A stretch of 64,000 bases of DNA from Oscillospiraceae bacterium (GTDB lineage Bacteria > Bacillota > Clostridia > Oscillospirales > Oscillospiraceae). The stretch covers positions 1 to 64,000 of the forward strand of contig JAFSAP010000015.1 in assembly GCA_017440925.1 (NCBI GenBank), written 5' to 3'. Below, piece by piece: positions 50,861-59,228 of this stretch (position 1 is the first letter of the stretch; every line of letters begins with the position of its first letter). The position numbers and the translations under genes are program-made. The notes below the pieces were generated by a model, which searched no databases, was not told the origin of the DNA, and saw only the letters and a program-made list of their open reading frames with translations.

Positions 50861-51979
50861 ATGACTGGTTATTATATTCATGAGAATTATATTGAAGATG
50901 GGGTCATAACAGTTCCTGGCGTGCATAAAAAGGTTGGGGAACAGATAAAAATAATGGGATTGGATTTTTCAGTTCAGGAAGTGCTTCTTAATCCAAAACC
51001 TAACACCACTATGAACAAATTGCTGAGGCGATTACCATGGGGCTCAAATACATATTACTGGGATGAAATTATTGATCAGATTGTTGATCCGGCTTACATA
51101 TATATAAGAAAGCCATTGTTGGATAACGGCTTACATAAGTTTTTGAAGCAATTTAGAAAGAAATATCCAAAAACGAAAATTCTTCTGGAGATTCCTACTT
51201 ATCCGTATGATAAGGAAATGATTACAGGCGTCAAGGACTACCCCTTATATTGGAAAGAACTGATATACAGAAATAAGCTGCAACAGTTTGTTGATCGGGT
51301 TGTGACATATTCCGATGATAAAACAATATTCGGTATTCCGACAATATGCATCCAAAACGGTGTGAATGTTACAGAGCATCCGATTCGGGAAACGAAAGCG
51401 AATACAGATGAAATCCATCTGATTGCAGTGGCTTCTTTTCAGAAATACCATGGCTATGAGCGCGTGATAAATGGACTTGCAGAGTATTATAGACACAATG
51501 GAACCCGAAAAATTGTCCTGGATATGGTTGGCGGTGGAGATGAACTTGCGGAATACAGGAAACTTACTGAATTGCTGAATCTGCAGGAACATGTTGTCTT
51601 TTGGGGGCCCAAGCACGGAGAGAAACTAAAGCAGGTATTTGATCAGGCGGATATTGGCTTAGGTTCCTTTGGCTTCTATAAAATTGGGCTTACGGTAGCT
51701 TCTTCCCTGAAACTCCGTGAGTATCTGGCTCGGGGACTTCCTGTTATTGGAGGCTCGAGACAGGATCTGTTTACGGAAGAAACATTTCCTTATTATTTGG
51801 AATTTCCAAATGATGCATCCAATCTGGATATGGAACGGATAATTGCCTTTTATAACCAGGTCTACAGAAACGATGAAACATACGAAGAAGTTGTACAGCG
51901 TATTCGGAAATATGCGGAAGAAAATGTAACGTGGAAGAAAACGTTTGCTCCGGTTATGGAGTATCTTGGAAATCAATAA
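50861..51979 (+). CDS. Glycosyltransferase, GT4-like
   Basis: The 372-residue protein has a divergent N-terminus (MTGYYIHENYIEDGVITVPG) and ILLEIPTYPYDKEM in the N-domain. The C-terminal domain contains LIAVASFQKYHGYERVINGL, GPKHGEKLKQVFDQADIGLG and LKLREYLARGLPVIGG. The C-half is GT4-like; the N-half is not one I can place. Codon and base use is noticeably more AT-rich than in the preceding unit. AGGAG lies before the ATG. Confidence 0.83.
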   Translation: MTGYYIHENYIEDGVITVPGVHKKVGEQIKIMGLDFSVQEVLLNPKPNTTMNKLLRRLPWGSNTYYWDEIIDQIVDPAYIYIRKPLLDNGLHKFLKQFRKKYPKTKILLEIPTYPYDKEMITGVKDYPLYWKELIYRNKLQQFVDRVVTYSDDKTIFGIPTICIQNGVNVTEHPIRETKANTDEIHLIAVASFQKYHGYERVINGLAEYYRHNGTRKIVLDMVGGGDELAEYRKLTELLNLQEHVVFWGPKHGEKLKQVFDQADIGLGSFGFYKIGLTVASSLKLREYLARGLPVIGGSRQDLFTEETFPYYLEFPNDASNLDMERIIAFYNQVYRNDETYEEVVQRIRKYAEENVTWKKTFAPVMEYLGNQ

Positions 51980-51996
51980 GAGATGATGAGGTAACT

Positions 51997-53082
51997 ATGA
52001 AAGTTGTGACAGTTGTTGGTGCCAGACCGCAGTTTATCAAAGCGGCGGTGGTATCTCACGAATTGCGTAAGAGACATCAGGAAATACTGGTACATACCGG
52101 TCAGCATTATGATTACAATATGTCGGAGCAGTTCTTTGAGGAACTAGAGATTCCTACTCCTGACTATAATCTGGGTATTTCCGGCGGAACCCATGCACAG
52201 ATGACAGGCAAAATGATGATCGGTATTGAGGAAGTACTGATGAAAGAGCAGCCTGATTGGTTGTTGGTTTATGGAGATACTAATTCCACACTGGCAGCAG
52301 CGCTTGCGGCTGCGAAACTGCATATCCCGGTATGTCATGTTGAAGCAGGTGCGCGGGTTCATAACAGGACCAATCCGGAAGAACTGAACCGAATCTGCAC
52401 GGATCACATTTCTACGCTGTTGTTGGCCAGCACCCTGAGTGGATATGAAGAAATGGCTTATGAAGGATTGCAGGATCGAGGAGTGGTAGTAGGCGATCCT
52501 ATGTACGATGCATTTTTGGAGTATAGCAGCAAGTTGAGCATTCAGAACATCACACTGAAGTTGCTGGCCGGCGGAGAGGCGAAGGTACCACCTGTCTTTT
52601 ATTATCTGACATGTCACAGGGAAGAGAATACCCGAGAAGACAAGGATCTTCTAGAGATATTCAAAGCGACAGAAATGTTGGATGCACCAACGATCTATCC
52701 GGTACATCCCCGAAATAAGGCCCGTGCACTTCGGCTGCAAGAAGCGTATCAGTTTGGCAAAATCCTGTTGACAGAACCCGTAGGTTATTTGGAAAGCGCA
52801 TGTCTTGTGAAGAATGCGAAGAAAATTGTCACAGATTCCGGTGGACTGCAGCGTGAGGCATTCTTTGCTGGCAAGAAATGCGTTACAATCCTTGACTTTG
52901 TCTGCTGGCCGGAAACTATGGTGTCCGGTCGAAATGAACTGAGCAGTCCCAATGCCGAGGAGATCATAAAAAAACTGGAACATGAACAGTTTGTTGACGA
53001 TACTTATCAACCGTTTGGTGATGGACACTCCGCAGTAAAAATTGTAGAAGCAATGGAGCAGCACTATGGTGGAGGGAAATAG
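51997..53082 (+). CDS. wbpI: UDP-N-acetylglucosamine 2-epimerase family, WbpI-like
   Basis: The 361-residue non-hydrolysing epimerase has VVTVVGARPQFIKAAVVSHE, VHTGQHYDYNMSEQFFEEL, YGDTNSTLAAALAAAK, HVEAGARVHNRTNPEELNR, CHREENTRED and TDSGGLQREAFFAGK. The neighbours WbpB, WbpD, WbpE and WbpA identify it as the WbpI-type enzyme that turns UDP-GlcNAc3NAcA into UDP-ManNAc3NAcA, rather than WecB; the sequence alone does not settle that. The ATG at 51997 is chosen since earlier in-frame codons lie in the previous gene. Confidence 0.88.
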   Translation: MKVVTVVGARPQFIKAAVVSHELRKRHQEILVHTGQHYDYNMSEQFFEELEIPTPDYNLGISGGTHAQMTGKMMIGIEEVLMKEQPDWLLVYGDTNSTLAAALAAAKLHIPVCHVEAGARVHNRTNPEELNRICTDHISTLLLASTLSGYEEMAYEGLQDRGVVVGDPMYDAFLEYSSKLSIQNITLKLLAGGEAKVPPVFYYLTCHREENTREDKDLLEIFKATEMLDAPTIYPVHPRNKARALRLQEAYQFGKILLTEPVGYLESACLVKNAKKIVTDSGGLQREAFFAGKKCVTILDFVCWPETMVSGRNELSSPNAEEIIKKLEHEQFVDDTYQPFGDGHSAVKIVEAMEQHYGGGK

Positions 53083-53085
53083 ACT

Positions 53086-54159
53086 ATGAAATATGCGCTG
53101 ATTGGCTGCGGGCGAATTGCGACCAACCATATAAAAGCCGCTGTTAATAATCAACTGAAGATTGCAGCTGTTTGTGATATACTTCCGGAGGCGATGGAAA
53201 GCCTTTTGGCGAAGCATGCGTTAGAGCAGGAGGAATCTATTTCCCGGTATACGGATTACATTCAGATGCTGGATGAAATCAGACCGGAACTGGTCAGCAT
53301 TGCAACGGAATCTGGAATCCATGCACAGATTGCGCTTGCATGCATTGAACGGGGTATCCATGTAATTATCGAAAAACCCATGGCCATGTCTATGGAGGAT
53401 GCGGACAAGATTATTCGCCGCAGCGAAGAAAAGCGCGTGAAGGTCTGTGCATGCCACCAGAATCGATTCAATGTTGCAGTGCAGAAGATGCGGACTGCGT
53501 TGGAAGCTGGCCGTTTTGGACAGCTTTCTCATGGTTCTATCCATGTCCGGTGGAACCGGAATGAAGGATACTACACCCAGGCTCCCTGGCGTGGAACCTG
53601 GGCACAGGATGGAGGCTGCCTGATGAACCAGTGTATCCACGGCATTGATCTGCTGCGGTGGATGATGGGAGATGAGGTAGAGGAAGTCTACGGTACTACC
53701 CGTCAGCAGTTCCACGACTATCTGGAAGCGGAAGATGTGGGTGTGGCTGTTGTGAAATTTAAAAATGGTACTATTGGGACCATTGAGGGCACTACCAATG
53801 TCTATCCCAAGAATCTGGAGGAAACACTGTATCTGTTTGGCGAAAAGGGCACTGTAAAAATTGGCGGAACTTCTACCAACAATATTGATGTGTGGGATTT
53901 TGCAGATGAGACGGAAGCAGATGCTGCCAATAAAAATCTGAAAGAAGTTACCAGCAATGTTTACGGAAACGGTCATACCAGTCTGTTTGCGGATATGATG
54001 GATGCAATTCAGAATGACAGAAAGCCTTATGTGGATGCGGTTGCTGGCAGAAATGCACTGGAAATGATCCTTGCGATTTACAAGAGTCAGAAAACCGGTA
54101 TGCCGGTGAAATTACCGCTGACAGATTTTTCCAGTACAGATATGAAAGGTACATTCTGA
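53086..54159 (+). CDS. wbpB: Gfo/Idh/MocA oxidoreductase, WbpB-like
   Basis: The 357-residue NAD-dependent enzyme begins KYALIGCGRIATNHIKAAVN (Rossmann), with EKPMAMSMEDADKIIRRSEE, and the catalytic-region MNQCIHGIDLLRWMMGDEVE (His). WbpB oxidises C3 of UDP-GlcNAcA to the 3-keto form used by the WbpE aminotransferase. It begins three bases after wbpI, and its stop shares one base with the wbpD start. Confidence 0.92.
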   Translation: MKYALIGCGRIATNHIKAAVNNQLKIAAVCDILPEAMESLLAKHALEQEESISRYTDYIQMLDEIRPELVSIATESGIHAQIALACIERGIHVIIEKPMAMSMEDADKIIRRSEEKRVKVCACHQNRFNVAVQKMRTALEAGRFGQLSHGSIHVRWNRNEGYYTQAPWRGTWAQDGGCLMNQCIHGIDLLRWMMGDEVEEVYGTTRQQFHDYLEAEDVGVAVVKFKNGTIGTIEGTTNVYPKNLEETLYLFGEKGTVKIGGTSTNNIDVWDFADETEADAANKNLKEVTSNVYGNGHTSLFADMMDAIQNDRKPYVDAVAGRNALEMILAIYKSQKTGMPVKLPLTDFSSTDMKGTF

Positions 54160-54725
54160 TGTCGGATTATTTTGTACATGAAAGCAGCTATGTGGATGAG
54201 GGGGCCCGGATCGGAGACGGGACGAAGATCTGGCACTTCTGCCACATTCAAAAAGGGGCTGTGGTTGGAAAAAAGTGCTCCATGGGGCAGAATGTGAATG
54301 TTTCCAACAATGTAATTATCGGAAACGGCTGTAAACTCCAAAACAATGTGTCTGTTTACGAGGGTGTGGAGTTGGAGGATTATGTGTTTTGTGGTCCTTC
54401 CTGTGTGTTTACCAATGACCTTACCCCCCGTGCAAAGTACCCCAAGGGAACAGCCGGTTATAAAAGAACCCATGTGAAAACAGGCGCTTCCATCGGTGCC
54501 AATGCAACCATTGTATGCGGTCATACCATTGGGAGGTGGGCAATGATCGCATCCGGAGCCGTTGTGACAAAGGATGTAAAAGACCATGCGCTGGTGGCAG
54601 GGATTCCTGCAAAACAGATAGGCTGGGTTTGCGAGTGCGGTGCGGTTATGAAAAATGGATTATACTGCGCTGACTGCGGAAGACAATATATGGAAGAAGA
54701 GAATGGACTTATAGAGGTGAAATGA
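54159..54725 (+). CDS. wbpD: N-acetyltransferase, WbpD-like
   Basis: The 188-residue beta-helix acetyltransferase contains many hexapeptide coils (YVDEGARIGDGTKIWHFCHI, GKKCSMGQNVNVSNNVIIG), the ENYVFCGPSCVFTND-like loop and VAGIPAKQIGW. It acetylates the 3-amino group of UDP-GlcNAc3NA with acetyl-CoA. A short C-terminal CxCG...CxxCG pair (CECG ... CADCGRQY) looks like a zinc ribbon, common in some Firmicutes members. It overlaps wbpE by four bases. Confidence 0.93.
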   Translation: MSDYFVHESSYVDEGARIGDGTKIWHFCHIQKGAVVGKKCSMGQNVNVSNNVIIGNGCKLQNNVSVYEGVELEDYVFCGPSCVFTNDLTPRAKYPKGTAGYKRTHVKTGASIGANATIVCGHTIGRWAMIASGAVVTKDVKDHALVAGIPAKQIGWVCECGAVMKNGLYCADCGRQYMEEENGLIEVK

Positions 54726-55870
54726 GCGTGCAATTTCGGGATCTGCAAAAGCAATACCAGATGTTAAAACCGCAGATCGATGCTGCGGTCATGCAGGTTA
54801 TGACAGACTGCAATTTTATTTCCGGAGCACAGGTAAAGGACCTGGAAAGAAAACTGGCAGATTATGTAGGTGTAAAGCACTGCATTACTTGTGCTAATGG
54901 AACGGATGCGCTGAAACTGGCAGAGATGGCCTATGGGATCGGAAAAGGACATGCGGTATTTGTTCCGGATTTTACTTTTTTCTCCACCGCTGAGACGGTG
55001 GCAGATCTGGGCGCAGTTAATGTTTTTGTGGATGTGGATCCAGACACCTATAATATGTCCCCCGTAGCCCTGGAAGCGGCTATCAAGCGGACACAGGAAG
55101 AGGGAAAACTGATTCCCAGAGCGATTGTAGCAGTGGATCTGTTTGGTTTGCCTGCGGATTATCCTGCCATCAGTGCTGTTGCGAAAGAATACGGACTGAT
55201 CCTGATTGAGGATGGTGCGCAAGGCTTCGGCGGCCGTATCGGCGAAAAAAAAGCCTGCGCGTTTGGTGATATTGCCACTACCTCTTTCTTCCCGGCAAAA
55301 CCACTGGGCTGCTATGGAGATGGAGGAGCTATTTTCACAAACGACGACGCTATAGCTGCACAGCTCAGGTCTTTGTGTGTTCATGGCAAAAGCGGCAACG
55401 ATAAATACAATAATGTTCAGATTGGTATGAATTCCCGGCTGGATACTATTCAGGCAGCAATTTTGAATGTCAAACTGGATGCCTTTGTGAAGTATGAGTT
55501 GGATGCAGTAAACCATGTAGCAGCTATGTATAACAGTTACCTTGCAGACAAGGTAAAAACACCTGTAGTTCCAGAACACTATTACTCCAGTTGGGCTCAG
55601 TATACGATTCAGTTACCCTCCAGAGAGATGCGCAATGCACTGCAGGCTGAACTGAAAGAGATAGGGATTCCCACAATGGTATATTATCCCAGGTGTATGC
55701 ACGAACAAGGTGCGTTTGAACATTTTTCCTATAATGGAGAGTGTCCTGCTGCTGAGCAGCTGCGGAATACGGTGCTTTCATTACCGATGCATCCTTATTT
55801 GGAGGATGATCAGATAAAGTTCATCTGTGATAATGTGATTGCGCTGCTATTACACAGAGAGGGAGTATGA
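54722..55870 (+). CDS. wbpE: DegT/DnrJ/EryC1-family aminotransferase, WbpE-like
   Basis: The 382-residue PLP enzyme has GTDALKLAEMAYGIGKGHAV, DFTFFSTAETVADLGA, EDGAQGFGGRI and the PLP-lysine in TSFFPAKPLGCYGDGGA (Lys193). WbpE adds an amino group from glutamate to the 3-keto sugar made by WbpB. It ends four bases before wbpA. Confidence 0.93.
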   Translation: MSVQFRDLQKQYQMLKPQIDAAVMQVMTDCNFISGAQVKDLERKLADYVGVKHCITCANGTDALKLAEMAYGIGKGHAVFVPDFTFFSTAETVADLGAVNVFVDVDPDTYNMSPVALEAAIKRTQEEGKLIPRAIVAVDLFGLPADYPAISAVAKEYGLILIEDGAQGFGGRIGEKKACAFGDIATTSFFPAKPLGCYGDGGAIFTNDDAIAAQLRSLCVHGKSGNDKYNNVQIGMNSRLDTIQAAILNVKLDAFVKYELDAVNHVAAMYNSYLADKVKTPVVPEHYYSSWAQYTIQLPSREMRNALQAELKEIGIPTMVYYPRCMHEQGAFEHFSYNGECPAAEQLRNTVLSLPMHPYLEDDQIKFICDNVIALLLHREGV

Positions 55871-55874
55871 TATA

Positions 55875-57203
55875 ATGAATTTCAATAAAGTTTATCAGGA
55901 TCTGATCTCCGGAGAGACTAAGCTGGCGCTGGTAGGACTGGGTTATGTGGGCATGCCCATAGCTGTGGAGTTTGCCAAGCATGTTAAGGTTATCGGTTTT
56001 GATATCAATGAGCGCCGGATCAATGAATATAAAAACGGCATCGATTCCACCAATGAAGTGGGTGACGCCATCAAGACCACTGCTGTAGAGTTTACAGCTG
56101 ACCCCACAAAGCTGAAAGAGGCAAAGTTTATTATCGTGGCAGTTCCCACTCCCGTCAATAAGGATAATACGCCGGATCTGCGGCCTGTGGAGGGTGCTTC
56201 CCGTACAGTCGGTCAGAATCTGACTCCCGGAAGCATTGTGGTGTTTGAATCTACCGTATATCCCGGTGTTACCGAGGATATCTGTGTTCCCATTATTGAG
56301 AAGGAATCCGGACTGAAGTGCGGTGTGGACTGGAAGATCGGATACAGCCCTGAACGGATCAACCCCGGTGACCGGGTACATACCCTGACCAATATCTGCA
56401 AGATCGTTTCCGGTATGGACGAGGAATCCTGCAGAGAGATCAAAAAGGTATATGATATTGTCATCAAGGCCGGTACGTTCCCTGTGTCTACCATCAAGAC
56501 AGCGGAAGCGGTCAAGGTGGTGGAAAACAGCCAGCGAGATATCAATATTGCCTTTATGAACGAGATCGCCATGATCTGCGACCGTATGCATATTGATACG
56601 GATGAAGTGCTGGCTGGCATGAACACAAAGTGGAATGCGCTGGGCTTCCGTCCTGGTCTTGTGGGTGGCCACTGTATTGGTGTTGACCCTTACTATCTGA
56701 CCAATGCGGCGGAGAAACTGGGTTATCACAGCCAGATCATTCTCAATGGCCGCAAGGTCAATGACAGTATGGGCGCATTTGTTGCTGATGCAGCTATCAA
56801 AGAAATGATAGAAGCTGGCATGGCCCCCAAAAAGGCAACAGTCGTGATCCTGGGTATTACCTTTAAGGAAAACTGCCCGGATACCAGAAATAGTAAAATC
56901 GTGGACATTGTTTCCAGACTGAAAGAGTATGAGATCGAGCCTGTTGTTGCAGATGCATGGGCGGATGCTGCAGTTGCAAAACATGAGTATGGAGTGGATC
57001 TTGTTCCCATGGAACAGCTTCCTAAGGCAGACTGTGTGATTGTTGCAGTTGGGCATAAGGAGTTTCGCTCCATGTCCATGATGCAGCTGAAGAAGTTCTT
57101 CAAGGACGACCTGCCGGACAAGGAAAAGGTTTTGATCGATGTTAAGAGCTTGTACCGAATGGATGAACTGAAGGCTTCCGGAATGCGCTTCTGGAGACTA
57201 TAA
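55875..57203 (+). CDS. wbpA: UDP-N-acetyl-D-glucosamine 6-dehydrogenase, WbpA-like
   Basis: The 442-residue enzyme oxidises UDP-GlcNAc C6 to the carboxylate (UDP-GlcNAcA). It has KLALVGLGYVGMPIAVEFAK (NAD motif), VAVPTPVNKDNTPDLRPVEG, YSPERINPGD, the catalytic cysteine in GGHCIGVDPYYLT (Cys267), and LGITFKENCPDTRNSK. WbpA/TviB-type dehydrogenases share this form. The ATG at 55875 is preferred over an upstream in-frame start inside wbpE. It provides the first intermediate of the ManNAc3NAcA route. Confidence 0.94.
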   Translation: MNFNKVYQDLISGETKLALVGLGYVGMPIAVEFAKHVKVIGFDINERRINEYKNGIDSTNEVGDAIKTTAVEFTADPTKLKEAKFIIVAVPTPVNKDNTPDLRPVEGASRTVGQNLTPGSIVVFESTVYPGVTEDICVPIIEKESGLKCGVDWKIGYSPERINPGDRVHTLTNICKIVSGMDEESCREIKKVYDIVIKAGTFPVSTIKTAEAVKVVENSQRDINIAFMNEIAMICDRMHIDTDEVLAGMNTKWNALGFRPGLVGGHCIGVDPYYLTNAAEKLGYHSQIILNGRKVNDSMGAFVADAAIKEMIEAGMAPKKATVVILGITFKENCPDTRNSKIVDIVSRLKEYEIEPVVADAWADAAVAKHEYGVDLVPMEQLPKADCVIVAVGHKEFRSMSMMQLKKFFKDDLPDKEKVLIDVKSLYRMDELKASGMRFWRL

Positions 57204-57256
57204 ATATTTATATGTGATCTGTGGAAAAAGAGGGGAGACATCGGGGTGATATCTGA

Positions 57257-58537
57257 ATGAAGCATGGGATACGTGACCTTGTAGAAAAGCTTCGGACAGG
57301 CCTTTTTAGCATACTCAGTGCCAATGTCATAAACAGGATGATTGGTATGGTTAGTACAATGGTTATTACCCGATTGCTGACCCCGAATGAGTATGGAATC
57401 TGGAGTTATGCGCTGAATATCTATTCCTACCTTCTCCTTGCTACCGGTTTTGGACTGATTTCCGGAGCGCTGCAGTTTGGAACGGAGAACAGGGGAAGCG
57501 GCGATGCGTTTGCTTTTTTTCGCTATTGTACACAAAAAGGACTGTTAATCAATGTTGCACTGGTTGCTGCAGTGAGTATCGTCATTGCAGCAATGGAGCT
57601 TCCTATCACGGGCGCGAAGCCGTATGTTCTTACGATTCTTCCGATTCTGCTGCTGGAATTTATTGTTTCCATGGGGCAGACTGTGCTGCGCGCACAAAAC
57701 CGAATAAAAGAATATGCCCATGTTTTGAATATCAATACAATTCTGATAGCTTTAGGCACATGCGGTGGCGCTTTCTGGGGACTAAACGGCGTTCTTGCAG
57801 GAAGATATTTGGCAAATGTGGCTTCAATTCTCTATGAAGGGAGCTTGCTGGTAAGCGAGATAAATAATGCCAGACATTCTGGTGAGCTTAAAGTCTCGGA
57901 GAAGAAACAGTTATGGCACTATTCGCTGTTTACAGGTGCCAGTTCTGCAATGAATTGCTTGGTATATTCGCTGGATGTAACTCTAATTGCAGTGTTGATT
58001 AAAAGTGCAACGGAAATAAGTATATACCAAGTAGGTACGCTGATCCCCAATGCGCTGCAGTTCATCCCATCCAGTGTGGTCACAGCGATTCTTCCGTCGA
58101 TCATATATCATAGGGAAGATGCTGATTGGATAAAAATAAATCTGAAAAAGATTTATCTGGCTTTGGCTGGTGCAAATGGATTGATATGTGGAATACTGTA
58201 TGTACTGGCTCCCTTGGGAATATGGATTGTTTCAGGTGAACAATATTTGCCGGCAGTTCCGGTTTTGCGGGTTTTGGCATTTGGATACTTTTTTTCAGGG
58301 ACCTTCAGAACGTTGAGTGTGAATATTCTGGCTGCTTTTAGGCGGGTACACTTTGGCCTGTTTATCAGTATTGTATCCTGCGTATCAGATGTCGTTTTTA
58401 ACTATATATTTATCGGACGGTTCGGGATGATCGGTGCAGCTTACGCAACACTTCTTGTGGACATGATAACAGCTGCCTTAAGTTTTGGATATGTAACAGT
58501 TTTAGTGCGAAAAGGGAAGATTCATGAAACACATTAA
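57257..58537 (+). CDS. Polysaccharide flippase Wzx (second)
   Basis: The 426-residue membrane protein has about twelve to fourteen hydrophobic segments and MATE/Wzx-like features (NRMIGMVSTMVITRLLTPNE, YGIWSYALNIYSYLLLATGF). It lacks close identity by eye to the other flippase at 44811. Having its own Wzx with its own pathway suggests unit 3 exports a separate glycan, although no separate polymerase is evident. It overlaps the next gene by 14 bases. Confidence 0.91.
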   Translation: MKHGIRDLVEKLRTGLFSILSANVINRMIGMVSTMVITRLLTPNEYGIWSYALNIYSYLLLATGFGLISGALQFGTENRGSGDAFAFFRYCTQKGLLINVALVAAVSIVIAAMELPITGAKPYVLTILPILLLEFIVSMGQTVLRAQNRIKEYAHVLNINTILIALGTCGGAFWGLNGVLAGRYLANVASILYEGSLLVSEINNARHSGELKVSEKKQLWHYSLFTGASSAMNCLVYSLDVTLIAVLIKSATEISIYQVGTLIPNALQFIPSSVVTAILPSIIYHREDADWIKINLKKIYLALAGANGLICGILYVLAPLGIWIVSGEQYLPAVPVLRVLAFGYFFSGTFRTLSVNILAAFRRVHFGLFISIVSCVSDVVFNYIFIGRFGMIGAAYATLLVDMITAALSFGYVTVLVRKGKIHETH

Positions 58538-59087
58538 AAAGATTCTCTTTTTTTGGAAATGGCTTTATGTGCATATTTTTGCGTGGATATTCTACGATCC
58601 GAAATATCTTAAAGGAAGATGGTTTGCAGACGGAATCAGTTCTCCCGGATGGCTCTGGGCTGCAAGAGACATCCACCACAGATTGCACACCCTACAGAAT
58701 ATGCATATCAAATGGCCAGTTTCTCCGGATATCAAAGTAGGAGAGAATATAATTTTTGATCCGGATGATTTGAACAATATGAACAGCTTTGGAAACTACT
58801 ATCAGGCAATGGATGGTACGATAACCATAGGAAAAGGAACCTACATTGCACCCAATGTGGGAATTATCACATCGAATCACGATCTCTACAATTTGGATGC
58901 GCATTTGCCCGGAAAAGATGTTGTTCTGGGAAAATCCTGCTGGGTCGGAATGAACAGCGTGATTCTGCCAGGTGTTGTACTCGGTGATCATACTATCGTC
59001 GGTGCAGGTTCGGTTGTTACCAAAAGCTTTCCGGAGGGACACTGCGTGATTGCGGGTTCGCCGGCACGGAAACTCAAGGATCTGTAA
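58524..59087 (+). CDS. Beta-helix acetyltransferase, WcaF/CatB-like
   Basis: The 187-residue protein has an N-terminal region without repeats (about 1-75), then hexapeptide coils: ITIGKGTYIAPNVGIITSNH (with the catalytic His), LGKSCWVGMNSVILPGVVLG and AGSVVTKSFPEGHCVIAGSP. It presumably O-acetylates a sugar of the glycan. It overlaps the wzx stop by 14 bases. It is the last gene of the locus. Confidence 0.88.
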   Translation: MKHIKKILFFWKWLYVHIFAWIFYDPKYLKGRWFADGISSPGWLWAARDIHHRLHTLQNMHIKWPVSPDIKVGENIIFDPDDLNNMNSFGNYYQAMDGTITIGKGTYIAPNVGIITSNHDLYNLDAHLPGKDVVLGKSCWVGMNSVILPGVVLGDHTIVGAGSVVTKSFPEGHCVIAGSPARKLKDL

Positions 59088-59097
59088 ACAATAGAAG

Positions 59098-59131
59098 AAA
59101 AACCGCTGTCTTTTTAGAGACAGCGGTTTTT
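59098..59131 (+). terminator. Terminator at the end of the glycan locus
   Basis: The 11-base-pair stem aaccgctgtct/agacagcggtt, with flanking A/T pairs, is followed by tttttc. It begins 13 bases after the acetyltransferase stop. Confidence 0.93.
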
Positions 59132-59163
59132 CTTCCCGGAGAAGATCAGAAATAACAAACCCC

Positions 59164-59192
59164 TTGCATTCTCGTCCGTTTTGCCGTATAAT
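59164..59192 (+). promoter_or_regulatory. Promoter of smc
   Basis: TTGCAT (59164-59169), a 17-base spacer and TATAAT (59187-59192) lie 37 bases before the GTG start of smc. Confidence 0.8.
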
Positions 59193-59228
59193 AAACTGAA
59201 TTATTATCTTTTGACATGAGGTTACATT

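Noticed and set aside
27713..55870. A full bacillosamine (PglF-PglE-PglD) pathway
   Set aside because: A PglF-like and a PglD/NeuD-like protein are present, but the only aminotransferase (54722) is tightly set among wbpB, wbpD and wbpA, so it is better explained as WbpE.
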